The notes: a model not told the origin generated them from the letters alone. Positions 30,986 through 40,585 are shown, counted from the stretch's first letter. The stretch: 64,000 nucleotides of DNA from Acinetobacter sp. ANC 7912 (GCF_039862785.1 NZ_CP156795.1:3075975-3139974); one strand, 5' to 3'. Program-made: numbers and translations.

Positions 30986-32107
30986 TTAGATGGTCATATC
31001 TTCGCTCAATGCCAGCGGATTTGGCAAAATCTTCGCCAGTTGACGACATAAAGTTGTCAGTTGCGCGCTATCAGTTGGCATCAGAGTGATGTGACCAATC
31101 TTGCGACCTTCACGCTCTGACTTGTTGTATAGGTGTAGGTGTGCGCCTTCCAGTGCCAGTACATCTTCAGTTTTTGGATGCTGACCGATGATATTCACCA
31201 TCACCGTTGGACGTACCACATCGGTTGAACCGAGCGGCAGACCGGCTACGGCGCGAATATGGTTTTCAAACTGTGAACATACCGCACCTTCAATCGACCA
31301 GTGACCTGAGTTATGCACACGTGGTGCCATCTCATTCGCATACAAGCCTTTGTCTGTCACAAACAGTTCAAGCGTTAATACACCAACGTAGTTCAAGTGA
31401 TTGAGCAGGCGAGTGATGTAGTCTTGCGCAACTGGCTGCAGATCTACACTGTTAGGTGCCGGAACGATGGAGTGAGACAGGATACCGTTGTGGTGATGGT
31501 TTTCCGCCAATGGCCAAGTTTTCACGTCACCATTTTGACCACGTACCGCAATAATCGAAACTTCACGCGAGAAAGTCACAAAACTTTCGGCAATCAGTTC
31601 ACCGGCAGGACCGAGTTCAGCCCAAGCCTGGTCGATTTGATCCGCTGTACGCAGGACAAACTGGCCTTTACCGTCATAACCGCCACGTGAGGTTTTTAGG
31701 ACGATCGGCAAGCCCAGTTCTGCAACAGCTGCCTGCAAGCTCTCCAGTGAAGTCACCGCTTTATACGGCGCAACCGGAATATCCAGTTCATCAAACAGGG
31801 CTTTTTCAGACAGACGATGCTGTGCGATCGCCAATGCCTGACGAGGGGGATGTAACTGTTTCGTTTGAGTCAGCACATCCACATCAGCCAGCGGGGTATT
31901 TTCAAACTCCAGGCTGAACACGTCCGCACTGTTGATAAAGTCCTGTAAGCCATTTTCGGCTTTGGTCGAGAAAACTTGACCCAAAGCCGCAGAAGGGCAA
32001 TCTGTATTGGCTTCAAAGAAGGTACATTGAATATTCAGGGGCAGGGCTGCTTGCGCCATCATGCGACCGAGCTGACCGCCACCAAAAATACCGATGGTTT
32101 TATCCAT
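30986..32107 (-). CDS. purK: N5-carboxyaminoimidazole ribonucleotide synthase
   Basis: PurK joins bicarbonate and AIR using ATP in purine synthesis. The 373-aa ATP-grasp enzyme starts TIGIFGGGQLGRMMAQAA and contains LKTSRGGYDGKGQ, FSREVSIIAVRG and EMAPRVHNSGHWS (the metal/ATP site). It is the second gene of purE-purK, 29 bases after purE, and ends at a strong terminator. Length is normal for the family. Confidence 0.95.
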   Translation of the reverse strand: MDKTIGIFGGGQLGRMMAQAALPLNIQCTFFEANTDCPSAALGQVFSTKAENGLQDFINSADVFSLEFENTPLADVDVLTQTKQLHPPRQALAIAQHRLSEKALFDELDIPVAPYKAVTSLESLQAAVAELGLPIVLKTSRGGYDGKGQFVLRTADQIDQAWAELGPAGELIAESFVTFSREVSIIAVRGQNGDVKTWPLAENHHHNGILSHSIVPAPNSVDLQPVAQDYITRLLNHLNYVGVLTLELFVTDKGLYANEMAPRVHNSGHWSIEGAVCSQFENHIRAVAGLPLGSTDVVRPTVMVNIIGQHPKTEDVLALEGAHLHLYNKSEREGRKIGHITLMPTDSAQLTTLCRQLAKILPNPLALSEDMTI

Positions 32108-32136
32108 TGTGTATGATCCCGTATTTAAGCTTGGCC

Positions 32137-32649
32137 TTACATTTGGCCTGGAATATTGTTGCTTGCCACTTTCTCAGTTTGTGCAGCACGGAAATCGGCG
32201 ACATTTTTCGCGATGTCCGGACGGGTCAGACCCAGAATCTGTGCGGCCATAATCGCTGCATTAGTTGCACCTGCAGGACCGATCGCCAAGGTGCCGACTG
32301 CGATACCTGCTGGCATTTGTACGATGGAAAGCAATGAATCTACACCATTTAAGATTGAAGATTTGACTGGCACACCGAGTACTGGCAGATCAGTTTTGGC
32401 TGCACACATACCTGGTAAATGCGCTGCACCGCCAGCACCGGCAATAATCACCTGGATACCACGTTCACGTGCAGTTTCCGCATATTCAAACAGACGGTCA
32501 GGGGTACGGTGTGCAGAAACGACTTCGGCTTCAAATGGGACACCAAGCTGCTTAAGCATATTGGCAGTGTGTTCGAGAGTTGCCCAGTCTGATTGAGAAC
32601 CCATGATAATACCTACTAGAGGAGCATCTTGTGCAGCAGCCGCATTCAT
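32137..32649 (-). CDS. purE: N5-carboxyaminoimidazole ribonucleotide mutase
   Basis: PurE moves the carboxyl group from N5-CAIR to C4, making CAIR, the substrate of the next purine step. The 170-aa class I enzyme shows [27 protein letters not shown] (catalytic His) and [14 protein letters not shown] 32649 is chosen because GGAAA precedes it; a further in-frame ATG at 32748 would add 33 unrelated residues. It is translated first in the purE-purK pair. Confidence 0.95.
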   Translation of the reverse strand: MNAAAAQDAPLVGIIMGSQSDWATLEHTANMLKQLGVPFEAEVVSAHRTPDRLFEYAETARERGIQVIIAGAGGAAHLPGMCAAKTDLPVLGVPVKSSILNGVDSLLSIVQMPAGIAVGTLAIGPAGATNAAIMAAQILGLTRPDIAKNVADFRAAQTEKVASNNIPGQM

Positions 32650-32846
32650 TGCAATGTTTCCAGAGATTAAAGTAAGAGAAGATAAATCTCGACGAGAGAG
32701 CCAAGCTTTAATGGGAAGGCATATTATAGACTGAAAATTCAGCTTCATAAAATTTAACGGTCAAAGCAAGGCTCGATTTTTCTTGTTTTTTTATAGGATT
32801 TTTAAAATTTTAAATAAAAATAGGAAAGTAGGGGATTCCTGACATT

Positions 32847-33188
32847 TTAGGAACTGCGGAAGACAAAATAGACACAGCCACACAGACACAGCCCTGCCCA
32901 GAGATAATCCAGTTTGAAGGGCTGTTTAAACAGGAACAGCATAAACGGTACAAAGACCAGCAGGGTCACCACTTCTTGGGTGATTTTCATCTGTCCCACT
33001 GCCAGACCTTGCTGAGCCATCAGCCGGGTCGCCGGAATCATCAGGCTATATTCACACAGTGCAATCAGCCAACTGAATAGAATGATCTGCCACATCGGTG
33101 CATCGTGCGGCAAAAATTTCAGGTGGCCATACCAAGCCAAGGTCATAAAGCAGTTTGCGCAAACAAGCAGGAGTAGGGGCCAGAACAT
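32847..33188 (-). CDS. DUF486/DMT-type small membrane protein
   Basis: The 113-aa product has four hydrophobic segments and matches the DUF486 group of small drug/metabolite-transporter-like proteins, with the typical CANCFMTLAWYGHLKF start region and YSLMIPATR in the middle. Its transport role is unknown. It stands alone between purE and mpl on the minus strand and has no clear terminator of its own. Confidence 0.85.
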   Translation of the reverse strand: MFWPLLLLVCANCFMTLAWYGHLKFLPHDAPMWQIILFSWLIALCEYSLMIPATRLMAQQGLAVGQMKITQEVVTLLVFVPFMLFLFKQPFKLDYLWAGLCLCGCVYFVFRSS

Positions 33189-33419
33189 AGCGAATGCCAG
33201 TTAAAAATTTACCGGATATTTTACGGATTATTCCGTGAAAAGATAATCGCGACTCTGGTTTTTTTATCGTATTTAGCATCGTTTCTTCACATAAAAAATC
33301 CGCCAGATATGCCTATCTTTTCCCGCAAAGCCTTGCTATCGTTGCCTGTAAATCGAATAAATCAAGACAACAGCACAAAATACAAAGTGATGTGTCATTT
33401 AATAAATGGAGTAAAGTAA

Positions 33420-34790
33420 ATGCATCTGCATATCTTGGGCATTTGTGGCACCTTTATGGGCTCGCTGGCCTTGTTAGCGCGAGATCTTGGCCATAAGGTG
33501 ACGGGTTCAGACCAGAACGTGTACCCACCAATGTCAACCCAGCTGGAAAATGCAGGCATTACTTTAATGCAGGGCTATGACCGCAGCCATCTGCAGCCAC
33601 ATCCTGATCTGGTAATTGTCGGCAATGCAATGAAACGTGGCATTGATGCTGTGGAATACATGCTGAACGAAGGCCTGCCTTATATTTCAGGTCCACAGTT
33701 CCTAGCCGATCACGTATTGCAAGGCAAACACGTGTTAGGCGTTGCCGGTACGCATGGTAAAACCACCACCACTACCATGCTGGCATGGGTGCTGGATCAG
33801 GCCGGTCTGGAACCTGGTTTCCTGATTGGCGGTGTACCACTTGGTTTCTCTGAAAGCGCGCGCTTGGGTGGTGGTAAATACTTCTGTGTCGAAGCCGATG
33901 AATATGATTCTGCCTTCTTCGACAAGCGTTCCAAGTTCGTGCATTACCATCCAAGAACCGCAATTCTGAATAATCTGGAATTTGACCACGCCGATATCTT
34001 TGAAGACCTGGCAGCGATCCAGAAGCAGTTCCATCACTTGGTTCGTACCATTCCATCTGAAGGTCGTATTATTGCGCCAATTACCGAAACCAATATCGAT
34101 GAAGTGCTGGAAAAAGGCTGCTGGACACCGGTAGTACGGACTTCACTAGATGCCAATGAAAATGCAGAACTGTACGCGGAGCAACTTTCTGCGGATGGTT
34201 CTCACTTCAAGGTACTGCAACATGGTGTAGTAAAAGGTGAAGTGAAATGGAATATGACCGGTCAACATAGTGTAGCCAATGCACTGGCAACCATTGCGGC
34301 AGCCGAGCATGTCGGTGTCTCTATTGAAACGGCTTGTGAAGCACTTTCCAATTTCGGTGGTGTTAAACGTCGTATGGAGTTGTTAGATACCGTACGTGGC
34401 ATTGAAGTGTATGATGACTTTGCCCATCACCCGACTGCAATTGATACTACACTTGACGGCGCACGCAAACGTTTGGGTGAGCGTAAACTGTGGGCGATTA
34501 TTGAACCACGTTCCAACACCATGCGTATGGGCAGCCATAAGGAGGGTCTGGCACATTCCGCGCGTCTGGCCGATGAAGTGATCTGGTACCAACCGGAAGG
34601 TCTGGACTGGGATCTGCAACCGGTGGTCGATGCTGCACCAAACAAAGCGATCGTAGCACGTACGCTGGATGAGATCATTCAAACGGTAGTAGCTGAAGCA
34701 GGTGAGGGTGATGCCGTAGTGATCATGTCTAACGGCGGTTTTGGTGGTCTACATCAGAAACTGATTAGTGCCTTAAAGCAAAGCGTCTAA
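33420..34790 (+). CDS. mpl: UDP-N-acetylmuramate:L-Ala-gamma-D-Glu-meso-DAP ligase
   Basis: Mpl rejoins the recycled murein tripeptide to UDP-MurNAc in the cytosol, the counterpart of anmK-type recycling. The 456-aa Mur-ligase has MHLHILGICGTFMGSLA at the start, the P-loop GTHGKTTTTTMLAW (about residues 110-123), the carbamylated-Lys region and NNLEFDHADIF. A GGAG site lies just before ATG 33420. It is monocistronic with a terminator. Confidence 0.95.
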   Translation: MHLHILGICGTFMGSLALLARDLGHKVTGSDQNVYPPMSTQLENAGITLMQGYDRSHLQPHPDLVIVGNAMKRGIDAVEYMLNEGLPYISGPQFLADHVLQGKHVLGVAGTHGKTTTTTMLAWVLDQAGLEPGFLIGGVPLGFSESARLGGGKYFCVEADEYDSAFFDKRSKFVHYHPRTAILNNLEFDHADIFEDLAAIQKQFHHLVRTIPSEGRIIAPITETNIDEVLEKGCWTPVVRTSLDANENAELYAEQLSADGSHFKVLQHGVVKGEVKWNMTGQHSVANALATIAAAEHVGVSIETACEALSNFGGVKRRMELLDTVRGIEVYDDFAHHPTAIDTTLDGARKRLGERKLWAIIEPRSNTMRMGSHKEGLAHSARLADEVIWYQPEGLDWDLQPVVDAAPNKAIVARTLDEIIQTVVAEAGEGDAVVIMSNGGFGGLHQKLISALKQSV

Positions 34791-34821
34791 ATCGTTTTAG
34801 TCTTTATTTCCTAAGACTTCT

Positions 34822-34856
34822 AAAGGATCGTAGAGCAATATCTACGGTCCTTTTTT
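34822..34856 (+). terminator. mpl terminator
   Basis: The stem AAAGGATCGTAGA/TCTACGGTCCTTT ends in six T residues. Confidence 0.85.
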
Positions 34857-35023
34857 CATGGGTAATAAAAATACTTACATTTTTTAAGGAATTAACCATT
34901 TTGCCAATGAACTGTTCATAAAGCCCTGCTAGCTTAAAGCCATTGCGTCTTTCTCAGCTGACCATCGTCACCATACAAACGACGGTCAATCATTCCCAAT
35001 AATCACAAAGAAGGATAGTTGCC

Positions 35024-36109
35024 ATGTCAAATACAATGAAAGCAATGGTTTACTATGGCGCCAATGACATCCGTTTTGAAGAACGTCCCATCCCAAAAAT
35101 CCTGCAGCCTGATGATGCTGTGATCAAGCTGACCAAGGTCACCATCTGCGGGACAGATCTCGGGATTTGGAAAGGCAAAAACCCGGAAATTGAAGAGGTA
35201 GCAAAAGAAAAGACTGGTAGCTTTAATGGCCGGATTCTCGGTCATGAAGGTATTGGTATCGTTGAAGAAGTCGGTTCTGCCGTCAAAAATTTTAAGAAAG
35301 GCGATCGGGTGATTATTTCCTGTGTCAGCCGCTGTGGTACTTGTGAAAACTGTCAGAAACAGCTGTATGCCCACTGTCTGAATGATGGCGGCTGGATCAT
35401 GGGCTATATGATTGATGGTACCCATGCTGAATATGTACGTACGCCATTTGCAGATACCTCACTGTATCATCTGCCTGAAGGCCTAAATGAAGATGTCGCG
35501 GTATTCCTGTCCGACATTCTGCCGACCTCACATGAAATTGGCGTACAGTATGGTCAAGTCAAACCCGGTGACAATGTGGCAATCGTTGGTGCCGGGCCAA
35601 TTGGGATGAGTGCTCTGCTTACCGCCCAGTTTTATTCACCTGCCAATATCATCATGGTCGATGTGGATGATAACCGGCTGGAATTCGCCAAAACCGTTGG
35701 TGCGACCCATACCGTGAATTCAGCCAAGGAAGATGCGATTCAGCGCGTACTGGAACTGACCAATGGGCGAGGGGTGGACTGTGCCATTGAAGCCGTCGGT
35801 CTGGAAGCGACCTGGAATATCTGCCAGCACATCGTGAAAGAGGGCGGACATCTGGCCAATGTCGGCGTGCATGGTAAATCGGTGAATTTTGAGCTGAACA
35901 AGCTCTGGATCAAGAACCTGACCATTACTACCGGTCTTGTGAATACCAATACCACCGGCATGCTGCTGAAAACCTGCTGTTCCGGTAAACTGCCGCTGGA
36001 AAAACTGGCCACCCATCACTTTAAGTTCAATGAATTCGAAAAAGCTTATGATGTGTTTAAACATGCATCGGATGAAAAAGCCTTGAAAGTGATGATTGAT
36101 TATTCCTAG
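35024..36109 (+). CDS. Zinc-dependent alcohol dehydrogenase (MDR family)
   Basis: The 361-aa medium-chain dehydrogenase has catalytic zinc ligands Cys42 and His74-Glu75 (ICGTDLG, GHEG), four structural zinc cysteines (104, 107, 110, 118) and the nucleotide loop GAGPIGMSALL. It resembles bacterial Tdh/formaldehyde-type and isopropanol-type dehydrogenases, and the natural alcohol cannot be told from sequence. AAGGA precedes ATG 35024. The gene is alone, with a terminator 11 bases after the stop. Confidence 0.9.
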   Translation: MSNTMKAMVYYGANDIRFEERPIPKILQPDDAVIKLTKVTICGTDLGIWKGKNPEIEEVAKEKTGSFNGRILGHEGIGIVEEVGSAVKNFKKGDRVIISCVSRCGTCENCQKQLYAHCLNDGGWIMGYMIDGTHAEYVRTPFADTSLYHLPEGLNEDVAVFLSDILPTSHEIGVQYGQVKPGDNVAIVGAGPIGMSALLTAQFYSPANIIMVDVDDNRLEFAKTVGATHTVNSAKEDAIQRVLELTNGRGVDCAIEAVGLEATWNICQHIVKEGGHLANVGVHGKSVNFELNKLWIKNLTITTGLVNTNTTGMLLKTCCSGKLPLEKLATHHFKFNEFEKAYDVFKHASDEKALKVMIDYS

Positions 36110-36120
36110 ATTAATCCAAT

Positions 36121-36146
36121 AAAAAGCCCGCATTGCGGGCTTTTTT
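36121..36146. terminator. Bidirectional terminator
   Basis: The palindrome AAAAAGCCCGC/GCGGGCTTTTTT lies between two convergent genes. Confidence 0.92.
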
Positions 36147-36159
36147 ATTTCAGCCAGTT

Positions 36160-36579
36160 TTAGAAATACGGGACATAGCCACGCTGTTTATAGCCCTGCG
36201 GTGAAACCAGCTGCTGATGGTTTTCATCCACCTGATACAGCAAATCCAGCAGGCCATTTAAATCATCCTGATTCAGTTCATGTGGCAGGAAAGTGGAATG
36301 ACCCAAGCTGGAAAAATAGGCAGCAATCTCGCTATGCTTATGCACATATTTCATCGACCACTCGGCAAAGCGTGGTTTTTCCACGGTGGTATCGGCAAAG
36401 CGGTAGACCTGATGATGACGGCGATCTTTGGAAATACTTTGAAATAGCTGTTCGACAATTTCAGGCTCGCCCTGCAGACACTGGAAAAATTTCCCCTGCG
36501 CATAATACAGCACCCCATAAATCTGATGCTCATGATTGAACTTTCGGGCGGTGGCCAAAATATCACTCAGGTCTTGTAA
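36160..36579 (-). pseudogene. N-terminally truncated BLUF photoreceptor gene (BlsA-like)
   Basis: The open frame runs from 36579, just after an in-frame TAA, to the stop at 36160. It encodes a BlsA-like BLUF protein from LQDLSDILATARKFNH onward, with GVLYYAQGKFFQCLQG and the Trp/Met block FAEWSMKYV. The first beta strand, about 17 residues with the flavin-contacting Tyr (in BlsA near residue 7, RLCYASQ), is missing. No frame upstream supplies it, and the only starts are non-ATG (TTG 36558). Flavin binding and light sensing should be lost. This is a decayed gene, or at most an unusual short protein. Confidence 0.75.
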
Positions 36580-36650
36580 TTAAAAATTAAAGAGACATCA
36601 TTGAAACACAATTATTCGAATGATAATGCTTTTAATGAGGGTGAAACATC

Positions 36651-37034
36651 ATGCTGAAGGACCTGATCATTACGCTAAGTTTGCTATGCCTGTGTTTCAT
36701 GCTTCTGATCGTGATGCATCATTTGGACCTGCGACTTGAAATCAACCTACTGATCAGCACTGTGGTGCTGAGCTGGGGCCTGTTACAGTTTATCGACCGC
36801 CGTGTCTTTTTCCAGACCAGTATTGCCCTGATGATTGTAATCTTGCTGATGCTGCAACAGTATCAGCAAATCTTCTGGACAGGGCTCGGTCTGTTTATTG
36901 GGATTCTGATCTATCGACTGCCACAGATCCGACAGGACGGTCGGTGGACTTTAACCACTTGGAACCTGTTCATGCCAAAGACTTGGCTTAAAAAGCTAAA
37001 GCTGCTACGTCCTGCAAATTCCGATCACGCTTGA
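36651..37034 (+). CDS. Hypothetical membrane protein
   Basis: The 127-aa product is mostly hydrophobic, with four likely membrane segments (about residues 4-25, 30-47, 53-70, 73-90) and a basic C-terminal tail (about 95-127). GAGGG stands before ATG 36651. I do not recognise a family. Its end overlaps the convergent acetyltransferase gene by 47 bases. Confidence 0.7.
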   Translation: MLKDLIITLSLLCLCFMLLIVMHHLDLRLEINLLISTVVLSWGLLQFIDRRVFFQTSIALMIVILLMLQQYQQIFWTGLGLFIGILIYRLPQIRQDGRWTLTTWNLFMPKTWLKKLKLLRPANSDHA

Positions 37035-37281
37035 ACATGACATGTACATAGGAACATTGGGGAATAATTTTCAGCCGTTTTTGACGGGCAAACTCGACCA
37101 GTATATCCAGCATTTTACGAGCGACACCCTGACCGCGCAGGGCATGTGAAACCCAGGTATGGTCGGCGACAATAGTGTCTGCTTCGCGCCACTGGTAGGT
37201 AATTTCTGCAACGCGCTCGCCTTCTTGTTCCATATAGAACACACCGCCGCGTTTTGAATCCTGATGTTTGATACTACTCAT
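36988..37281 (-). CDS. GNAT-family N-acetyltransferase, short YjdJ type (copy 1)
   Basis: The 97-aa product is a minimal GNAT fold of the YjdJ-like group: VFYMEQEGERVAEITYQW, DHTWVSHALRGQGVARKML (acetyl-CoA loop LRGQGVA) and KIIPQCSYVHVMFKR. Substrates of this group are mostly unknown. ATG 37281 is chosen because AGGA lies eight bases upstream. A second copy on the same strand starts at 37669. Confidence 0.82.
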   Translation of the reverse strand: MSSIKHQDSKRGGVFYMEQEGERVAEITYQWREADTIVADHTWVSHALRGQGVARKMLDILVEFARQKRLKIIPQCSYVHVMFKRDRNLQDVAALAF

Positions 37282-37387
37282 GTTCATTCCTATTCTTGTT
37301 TTTAAACAGGCTCGGCCTGTGATTAACCTCTTCATCTGCTGCATATCTGCAATGATCTTTAGATCCCAGAAACCTCAGATGACATCC

Positions 37388-37669
37388 TTAAGCAAGAACA
37401 TCATGTATGCTGTGATCGCGATCAAATACCGACTTGGCAAAAGGGCAGAGTGGAATAATTTTCAGTTGCTGATTCCGGGCATAAGCGACTGCTGCCTGAA
37501 CCAGCTGCTGTCCAATCCTTTGTCCGCGTAAACTGTCATCCACCCAGGTGTGATCAATAATCAATTTATCATCACCCGCCCGAGAATAGGTCATTTCTGC
37601 CAGGCGCTGGTCGGATTGTTCAATAAACCATTCACCCTTACCGTCATGTTGTTTGTGTTCAATCTGCAT
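37388..37669 (-). CDS. GNAT-family N-acetyltransferase, short YjdJ type (copy 2)
   Basis: The 93-aa product has the same layout as its downstream neighbour: GEWFIEQSDQRLAEMTYSR, DHTWVDDSLRGQRIGQQLV and KIIPLCPFAKSVFDRD. The two genes are tandem duplicates on the minus strand separated by 106 bases. In the acetyl-CoA loop GQG is replaced by GQR, which is tolerated in the family. Target molecules are unknown. Confidence 0.82.
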   Translation of the reverse strand: MQIEHKQHDGKGEWFIEQSDQRLAEMTYSRAGDDKLIIDHTWVDDSLRGQRIGQQLVQAAVAYARNQQLKIIPLCPFAKSVFDRDHSIHDVLA

Positions 37670-37823
37670 ACATGTGACTCTTGATTTTAAGTGAGACTGC
37701 CATAGTCCTTAGCTTTACAATGTTGGATTTTTTTTAATCCGGATGAGCTAAATTTAATACTGATTCATGTGAAATTGTCCAACAAAAGCTTAAAATGCCG
37801 GAATTCCTGAATGATGATTCAAC

Positions 37824-39008
37824 ATGTCCAGTTCTGCCCAACCACCTTCTGTCACCCGTCAATGGATCTGCGTGATCGCACTGGCCTGCGCGGCGTTTAT
37901 TTTTAATACCACTGAATTTATCCCGGTCGCATTGCTGAGTGATATTGGGCATAGCTTTGCCATGACACCCACCGAAGTTGGGCTGATGTTGACCATTTAT
38001 GCCTGGGTGGTGGCTTTGCTATCCCTGCCGATCATGCTGCTGACTCGAAGTATTGAACGGCGTTTCCTGCTGACTTTACTGTTTATCGTATTTATTGCCA
38101 GCCATGTGCTGTCCTATTTTGCCTGGAGCTTTAGCATCCTGGTCACTAGCCGGATCGGAATTGCGGTTGCCCATGCACTGTTCTGGTCGATTACGGCTTC
38201 GCTTGCGGTACGGGTCGCACCGAAGGGCAAGGAATTTCAGGCTTTGGGTTTACTGTCTACTGGTACCGCCATGGCAATGGTGCTGGGCATTCCCTTCGGC
38301 CGGATGATTGGTGAAAGTTATGGCTGGCGTAACAGTTTCGGCCTGATTGCGGTGATTGCCACACTGGTCTGCCTAATCCTAGTCAAAACCTTGCCACGTT
38401 TACCTAGCGTCAATTCTGGCTCATTAAGCAGCCTAAAAAGTCTGGTGAAACGTCCCAGCCTGATGCTGGTTTTTGCCCTGACCATTATCGTGATTTCTGC
38501 CCAGTTTACTGCCTATAGCTATATCGAACCCTTCGCCTTAAAGGTTGCGGAATTCAGTTCAGTACAAACCACCACTTTGTTATTAATCTACGGGGGAGCA
38601 GGTTTTCTTGGTTCCTATCTGTTTGGCAAATTTGCACCGCAATTTCCAAGGCTGACGATTCCATTTTTCACCTTGGGACTGGGGCTTTCCATGTTACTGC
38701 TTTTGCCGATGTCAACGAGCTTATTTGGTTTAAACAGTTTAAGTCTGATCTGGGGCATCAGCATTATTGGCTTTAGTCTGGCCCTACAGGCCAAAACATT
38801 GAATCTGGCATCTGATGCTACCGATGTCGCCATGTCGATTTTTTCCGGGCTATATAACGTGGGTATTGGGGGCGGAGCATTGCTCGGTGGGATCGTCACT
38901 GCGCAGATCGGTTTAGACCGTATTGGCTGGGTTGGAGGCTTAATCACCATTCTGGGCTTTATGCTGACTTTAGCACTGGTGCACCGTCCAGACTTTATTC
39001 GCTCTTAA
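37824..39008 (+). CDS. MFS sugar efflux transporter-like protein (SotB type)
   Basis: The 394-aa inner-membrane protein has twelve hydrophobic segments and MFS signatures of the SotB/SetA-like group (NTTEFIPVALLSDIG near the start, MLTIYAWVVALLSLP, RIGIAVAHALFWS, GTAMAMVLGIPFGR). SotB exports arabinose/IPTG-like sugars. Whether that is the substrate here is inference. ATG 37824 gives the family start. It reads toward the riboswitch and terC, with no visible terminator between. Confidence 0.87.
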   Translation: MSSSAQPPSVTRQWICVIALACAAFIFNTTEFIPVALLSDIGHSFAMTPTEVGLMLTIYAWVVALLSLPIMLLTRSIERRFLLTLLFIVFIASHVLSYFAWSFSILVTSRIGIAVAHALFWSITASLAVRVAPKGKEFQALGLLSTGTAMAMVLGIPFGRMIGESYGWRNSFGLIAVIATLVCLILVKTLPRLPSVNSGSLSSLKSLVKRPSLMLVFALTIIVISAQFTAYSYIEPFALKVAEFSSVQTTTLLLIYGGAGFLGSYLFGKFAPQFPRLTIPFFTLGLGLSMLLLLPMSTSLFGLNSLSLIWGISIIGFSLALQAKTLNLASDATDVAMSIFSGLYNVGIGGGALLGGIVTAQIGLDRIGWVGGLITILGFMLTLALVHRPDFIRS

Positions 39009-39098
39009 TCCATGATTTTTGTAAATAAACCTGTACCTCATTTAAAAATCTGTCATACTCGATGTAACTGAGCTTTTGCTCAAAAAAAATTTAAGTTT

Positions 39099-39325
39099 GA
39101 ACAAGGGGAGTAGCCTCCTCCAAACGTTACAAGTATCCCAGCGGGATAATTAAAACGTGTCAGAATATCGTCATTACACTTTGCAAAAAGTCGGTATCTG
39201 AGCATCGTCACTCGCATTTTGCAAAATTCGCTATGCAAAATTTCAACAGTACGATGTAGGCAAGACCTTGATCATGTTGTTATGGATGTTTTTCATCGGA
39301 CAACGGGTCAAGGTTTTTTTATGGC
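39099..39325 (+). promoter_or_regulatory. yybP-ykoY manganese riboswitch with terminator
   Basis: The leader of terC shows the conserved pieces of the yybP-ykoY family in order: AAGGGGAGTAGCC (39103-39115), ATCGTCATTAC (near 39166-39176) and GGCAAGACCTTG (39259-39270). AAGG and CCTT would form P1. The same GACCTTGA can instead pair with GGTCAAGGT (near 39306-39314), followed by seven T residues, making a terminator. Manganese binding should stabilise P1 and allow read-through. The region between is longer than usual, with inverted words around TTTTGCAAA (39217 and 39234). Confidence 0.88.
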
Positions 39326-39350
39326 CGGTTTTCCGATGTGGAGAATACAC

Positions 39351-40316
39351 ATGGAAACTGTTGGTACGCTGTGGCTGTATCTGGTTTTTTTCGGCATCAT
39401 CGCGGTGATGCTAATCGTTGATTTTATTGGCTTCAAACATCACCACGGCAAAGAAGTCAAAGTCCGGACTGCGGCCTATTGGAGCATGGCCTGGGTCACG
39501 ATGGCCGTTCTGTTTGGTGGCGGACTCTGGCTATATCTGGAACAGACGGCCAGTGTTGCCCTCGCTAACCAGAAAGTCATGGAATATTTTGCCGGTTATC
39601 TGCTGGAAAAATCCCTGGCGATTGATAATGTCTTTGTCTGGCTGATGATCTTTTCGGCCTTTTCCATCTCGCCAGCCTTACAGCGCCAGCTGCTGCTCTA
39701 TGGGGTACTGGGCGCGATTGTTCTTAGAACGATTTTCATCTTTATTGGTGCATGGTTCGTGCAGGAGTTCTCCTGGGTGCTGTACCTGTTTGGCGCCTTT
39801 CTGGTTTATACCGGCTTTAAGTTCCTGCGTGGTCATCATGATGAACCCAGCAATATTGAAGACATGCCGATCTTGAAATGGCTGCGTAAACATCTGCGGT
39901 TAACACCGCAAATGGAAGGCAACAAATTCTTTGTGCGTAAAGATGGCCTGTTATGGGCAACACCGCTATTTTTGGTCCTGATTCTGGTTGAAGCATCGGA
40001 CGTGATCTTTGCAGTCGATTCGATTCCGGCCATCTTCGCCGTGACCACCGATCCATTTATTGTCTTGACCGCGAACCTGATGGCAATTCTAGGCCTACGT
40101 GCAATGTTCTTCCTGCTCGCCGGTGCAGCATCGAAAATGTATTACCTGCCCTATGGCCTGGGTATCATTCTGGTCTTTATTGGCTTCAAGATGTTGATGC
40201 TGGACGTTTTCCATGTGCCAATCTGGTTGTCCTTAAGTGTGATTGTACTGGTACTTGCGATCACTGCGTTCCTGTCAATTCGTCACAACAAGAAATACAA
40301 TATACAGAAACTCTAA
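39351..40316 (+). CDS. TerC/Alx-family membrane protein, putative Mn(II) exporter
   Basis: The 321-aa product has about nine hydrophobic segments and the two acidic motifs of TerC proteins: EKSLAIDNVFVW (about residues 85-96) and EASDVIFAVDSIPAIFAVT (about 222-240). E. coli Alx, controlled by a yybP-ykoY riboswitch, is linked to manganese export. The riboswitch in front supports the same role here. GTGGAG is eight bases before ATG 39351; earlier in-frame ATGs would run through the riboswitch terminator and are rejected. Confidence 0.93.
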   Translation: METVGTLWLYLVFFGIIAVMLIVDFIGFKHHHGKEVKVRTAAYWSMAWVTMAVLFGGGLWLYLEQTASVALANQKVMEYFAGYLLEKSLAIDNVFVWLMIFSAFSISPALQRQLLLYGVLGAIVLRTIFIFIGAWFVQEFSWVLYLFGAFLVYTGFKFLRGHHDEPSNIEDMPILKWLRKHLRLTPQMEGNKFFVRKDGLLWATPLFLVLILVEASDVIFAVDSIPAIFAVTTDPFIVLTANLMAILGLRAMFFLLAGAASKMYYLPYGLGIILVFIGFKMLMLDVFHVPIWLSLSVIVLVLAITAFLSIRHNKKYNIQKL

Positions 40317-40339
40317 GTATCTCCATAGCTCAGAACCCC

Positions 40340-40368
40340 AAAAGGCCTTCCTTCTGGAAGGCTTTTTT
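40340..40368 (+). terminator. terC terminator
   Basis: The stem GCCTTCC/GGAAGGC on a TTCT loop is followed by six T residues. Confidence 0.9.
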
Positions 40369-40585
40369 GTGTCGCCCATTTTATCTGATTTGACCGAGTG
40401 GCAAAGAAATTGCATCTGTCTATTACCTTTCACAGGACAATCAGGTATGCAGACTTTTCCTTTTTTCTCCATTTATCTCAACTCATGTCATATTCCGGCA
40501 GAGCAGGGAAGATAAAATGCAATACAGTTTAAGTGAACAATATCAGTTACAATCAATCGAAAAAATCACAAAGTGCAGGTTTTAA

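Noticed and set aside
36605..36645. Fur box upstream of the small membrane protein
   Set aside because: Only one GATAAT hexamer fits well; the other two thirds do not match.
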